Shown: positions 62,540 to 64,000 of the stretch, one piece after another
Position numbering within the stretch: position 1 is the first letter of the stretch
Layout of the letters: the number at the start of each line of letters is the position of its first letter
Assembly: GCA_028752135.1 (NCBI GenBank)
Contig: CP082782.1
Span: forward strand, 1,364,001 to 1,428,000
From: Ehrlichia sp028752135
Lineage (GTDB): Bacteria; Pseudomonadota; Alphaproteobacteria; Rickettsiales; Anaplasmataceae
Reading direction: 5' to 3'
Length of the DNA: 64,000 nucleotides
Translations under genes and position numbers: made by a program
The notes under the pieces: generated by a model
Seen by the model: the letters and a program-made list of their open reading frames with translations, nothing else
The model's database searches: none
What the model was told of the DNA's origin: nothing

Positions 62540-64000
62540 ATGAAAAAAAATACACCTATTACTACAAATCAAGCACTATCATTAAAATTAGAAGTAGGCG
62601 ACAAATTAAACTTATTTTGCAATAGTGGTATATATAAAACAAAAATAACAACTGAAGATAATACTGAAATAATTATGCCTTCAAAAAATTACTTCTTTGC
62701 AGAAAATAAACTATATATACCATACAATAACTATATAACAGATGAATACATTCAAATACCCTCTGAATACAGATACATTAAAGTAGACAAAAATAAGTAT
62801 GCAACTGATAGCACTTCAATTGAGGAATCTTATCGACTACTAATCTGTGACGAGAATGGGGAAGGATATCATTTTAATTACGATAGATTTTATATTCCAT
62901 TAGAAAATATAGTTGAAAAACCAAAGGAAATAAACCTACAAGAATTATATAATATTCAAGAAAAAAATGGAAACTTTCCACTATTTAAAATAGTTCCAGA
63001 AAATCAACAACATACCGATAAATCAATAACTTGTGCAATGGTTTTAGATTCATATAATAACAAGGAAATAGGGAAATTAAGTCCACAATCACTACAATAT
63101 AAACATTATAGCAATGAAAAATACGAAACCTTTATTCTTAGTTATTCCGACATCAGTAAATATAAAATCAATAATACAGGAAGTATTAATACATATAATG
63201 ATACACGAGATATTATAATGCAAAAAGAACAAGAAGATAATCCTATTTTTCTCGTAATACAGAATGGTAAATATTCATTTACAGATACAAAATACAATGA
63301 CAATTTAGTAGAAGATTATAAAACAGCAATAAAAGTTTTACATGATCATTTCAAAATAGATGAACAACCAGATAATAGTCTCAATATAGACATGGATAAA
63401 CAATTTGTTTTTAAAATTACAAAAAGCAATTTACTCAGACAAGACGATAAAAATTTTGTAAGTATAATATTAGAAGGTAAAGAAATTCCACTAATCCCTA
63501 CAGATAAAAATACAGACCTTTTTTTTGATTGTTGCACTTGCTTTCAATACTGCAACAATGTTCAAGAAGTATCTAGAGACGAAGCTCCTTTTTCAGGTTT
63601 CATTAAAGATTTTGCCAGTGCAGCACACAAAAAATTAGATTCAAATAATATACACCTTAGTATAAAAGTAGACGAAAATAATCAAGTTAAAACATATATT
63701 GTTGACAATAAAGAAAATATTATCTTAGATCTCACCAACACAACATTAACTCAACACCTTTCAACTATTTTACCACTAGAACACCACCAAAACACAGAAT
63801 CTTTGCAACAATTAAGTCATGGTCACGGAATACAAGATAGTCACATACTATCTCCAGATAAAAACAATGCAATTCCACAACAAGATTCACAAAATCATAA
63901 ACATGAACATATTACTAATAATAATAGTACATTAGATTTAGATAAAAATTCTACAATATTACAACATGATTCACCAAACCATGAACACGTTACTAGCAAA
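62540..64000 (+). CDS. Partial large Asn/Asp/His-rich protein sharing a module with the M9-like protein
   Basis: 487 codons, open to the window end, so the C-terminus is missing. No signal peptide. Residues about 60-160 contain IPSEYRYI and a later D-S-Y-N-N-K-E-I-G-K-L-S stretch, which align with IPDEYRYI and Y-D-G-K-V-I-G-M-L-S in the C-terminal part of the divergent 1356-aa protein. The last 45 residues start a repeat: QQDSQNHKHEHIT and QHDSPNHEHVT, 27 residues apart, rich in His, Asn and Asp. This resembles the beginning of an Ehrlichia tandem-repeat protein, but no named one is recognised. Confidence 0.75.
   Translation, partial: MKKNTPITTNQALSLKLEVGDKLNLFCNSGIYKTKITTEDNTEIIMPSKNYFFAENKLYIPYNNYITDEYIQIPSEYRYIKVDKNKYATDSTSIEESYRLLICDENGEGYHFNYDRFYIPLENIVEKPKEINLQELYNIQEKNGNFPLFKIVPENQQHTDKSITCAMVLDSYNNKEIGKLSPQSLQYKHYSNEKYETFILSYSDISKYKINNTGSINTYNDTRDIIMQKEQEDNPIFLVIQNGKYSFTDTKYNDNLVEDYKTAIKVLHDHFKIDEQPDNSLNIDMDKQFVFKITKSNLLRQDDKNFVSIILEGKEIPLIPTDKNTDLFFDCCTCFQYCNNVQEVSRDEAPFSGFIKDFASAAHKKLDSNNIHLSIKVDENNQVKTYIVDNKENIILDLTNTTLTQHLSTILPLEHHQNTESLQQLSHGHGIQDSHILSPDKNNAIPQQDSQNHKHEHITNNNSTLDLDKNSTILQHDSPNHEHVTSK

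Overview
The window looks like chromosome of an Ehrlichia species (Anaplasmataceae, Rickettsiales) in the canis / chaffeensis / minasensis group; the exact species cannot be fixed from the sequence alone. The reasons are the very AT-rich DNA, long non-coding gaps, a 23S rRNA gene standing apart from any 16S gene, a second virB9 copy, and a typical reduced alphaproteobacterial gene set (M16 processing peptidase, Tim44- and Tim14-like proteins, an NDUFS4-like complex I subunit, a DUF1013/TrcR regulator).

Layout. Bases 1-7.5 kb hold seven tandem paralogues on the + strand (P1-P7; P1 is cut by the window edge). Each has a Cys-containing N-terminal region, one membrane segment and a roughly 70-residue tail with a membrane-proximal NxxY/NIY site and, in most copies, a distal acidic tyrosine site (YxNV, YxDI, YENI). 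They share related upstream DNA and a start context. Bases 7.5-11 kb hold, on the - strand, three small paralogous one-TM proteins ending in an Arg-rich S-R-x-R-G tail (one is broken) and a Thr/Ala/Asp-rich repeat protein with a TM and tail, split by a frameshift. Bases 11.3-24.3 kb are housekeeping: riboflavin synthase, a flavin oxidoreductase, an M16 peptidase, DsbA-like, SecB, Tim44-like, an MFS carrier, tmk, fabD, rpmE, nadK and guaB. The 23S rRNA gene (- strand) lies at about 24.35-27.24 kb. Then come an alpha/beta hydrolase, pdhA, virB9, trxA, mtaB, xseB, an NDUFS4-like gene, an AEC permease, rsmD, surA, tRNA-His, gltX, thiG/thiS, a 458-aa orphan, nfuA, a Tim14-like J protein, rho, a DUF1013 gene, rpmI-rplT-pheS, an SDR, a Trm112-like gene, an MHS carrier, rpsP and an iron-binding protein. 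The window closes with a 1356-aa protein carrying two M9-like metalloprotease domains (one apparently dead) and a divergent partial gene sharing its C-terminal module.

How the genes fit together. The core genes cover translation, cofactors, export and energy metabolism. The two ends look like the accessory, host-facing part: membrane proteins with tyrosine tails at the left, and a large protease-like protein plus a His/Asn/Asp-rich repeat protein at the right.

Sequence quality. At least six reading frames, including essential pheS and surA, are each broken by what looks like one missing base in an A or T run. The 23S gene contains a 25-base C run and garbled G/C-rich stretches. These point to base-calling or assembly errors rather than biology, so broken genes here should be read with caution.
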